A stretch of DNA of 64,000 bases, taken from assembly GCF_021018895.1 (NCBI RefSeq), contig NC_079371.1:8328501-8392500 (forward strand). Direction: 5' to 3'. Both the position numbers and the translations under genes were made by a program. The number at the start of each line of letters is the position of its first letter. Position 1 is the first letter of the stretch. This stretch comes from Seriola aureovittata (Eukaryota; Chordata; Actinopteri; Carangiformes; Carangidae). Below the pieces are notes generated by a model that was not told the DNA's origin, did not search any database, and was given only the letters and a program-made list of their open reading frames with translations. Positions 63,491 to 64,000 of the stretch are shown piece after piece.

Positions 63491-64000
63491 ATAAAATATA
63501 ATGTAAAATACAATGTAATTTCATGTCCTGAAGTAAAGAATCTAGAACACATCACACACTGTAAACGAGACCCCTGAATTATCACTGACATTAGATGTTT
63601 AAGTGTTTTAAAACTAAATTGACCTTTTTCTCTGTTGAGGGAGGAGACAGTATCGGCCTGTCCTGACTTAGTTTTTTTCATCTTGACAGAGATTTCAACT
63701 GCCAGCTCTCTTTTTTTATTGAACACACGAGGGACATACAAGAACTCACAGAAGATACATACATATAATATAATACAATATAGACATTATCAAAATAGAT
63801 AAAGAGAAAAAAAACAATAAAATATGGAGGGGTTACTGCATATTAAAATATATATAGAAGTATATAAATAAAACATAATCTCTTCATCTCTGGGTATTAA
63901 AAAAAGAGGAGCCAAGCCTTTAAAATAAGGGGCATACAGTATCAAAACAAGAAGTGAGAAGCTCTCTAACTATGAGCTAGTACCTCTAACCTTGAGACCT

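Larger units (their letters stand above)
60604..64000. other. Gene-free flank upstream of maea
   Basis: No coding exon supported. Contains three family A repeat copies, a (TCTA)n run, and the phased CCAAT cluster at 62.2 kb. Confidence 0.6.

Overview
This is a stretch of vertebrate nuclear DNA, almost certainly from a ray-finned fish. The coding exons match vertebrate genes, introns are short, and the intergenic DNA carries long (CA)n/(GT)n microsatellites and dispersed repeats of the kinds common in percomorph genomes. The species cannot be named from the sequence.

Four well-supported protein genes lie on the minus strand. klhl3 (15 coding exons, 32880 down to 19083) encodes a BTB-BACK-Kelch adaptor for a CUL3 ubiquitin ligase. 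Two intronless hnRNP A0 paralogues follow (37890-36997 and 44887-43994), each 297 aa with two RRMs and a Gly-rich tail. maea (9 coding exons, 60603 down to 48380) encodes the CTLH/GID ubiquitin-ligase subunit. The summed exons give clean frames: 604 aa for klhl3 and 396 aa for maea. A fifth locus (about 14345-13027, minus) is a partial copy of an uncharacterised protein with a Cys/His C-terminal motif. It has a spliced upstream exon and one in-frame TGA.

Layout: 1-12.8 kb is gene-free, repeat- and microsatellite-rich DNA with a possible cis-regulatory cluster near 0.5 kb. 12.8-14.4 kb holds the broken orphan gene. 14.4-19 kb is non-coding and probably includes the klhl3 3'UTR. 19-33 kb is klhl3. 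33-36.3 kb is spacer with a LINE remnant. 36.3-45.1 kb holds the two hnrnpa0 genes, separated by a spacer with a hAT-like MITE and an RFX-type X-box palindrome. 45.1-47.9 kb is spacer. 48-60.6 kb is maea. 60.6-64 kb is gene-free with a phased CCAAT cluster.

The genes are not an operon-like unit. klhl3 and hnrnpa0 adjacency matches the known human 5q31 arrangement, while human MAEA is on 4p16, so the maea junction is a rearrangement relative to human. I found no clearly novel biological system. The best leads are the orphan broken gene, the missing MK2-target serine in both hnRNP A0 paralogues, the promoter divergence between them, three regulatory-motif clusters, and a G-rich/C-rich pairing in the maea 3'UTR.
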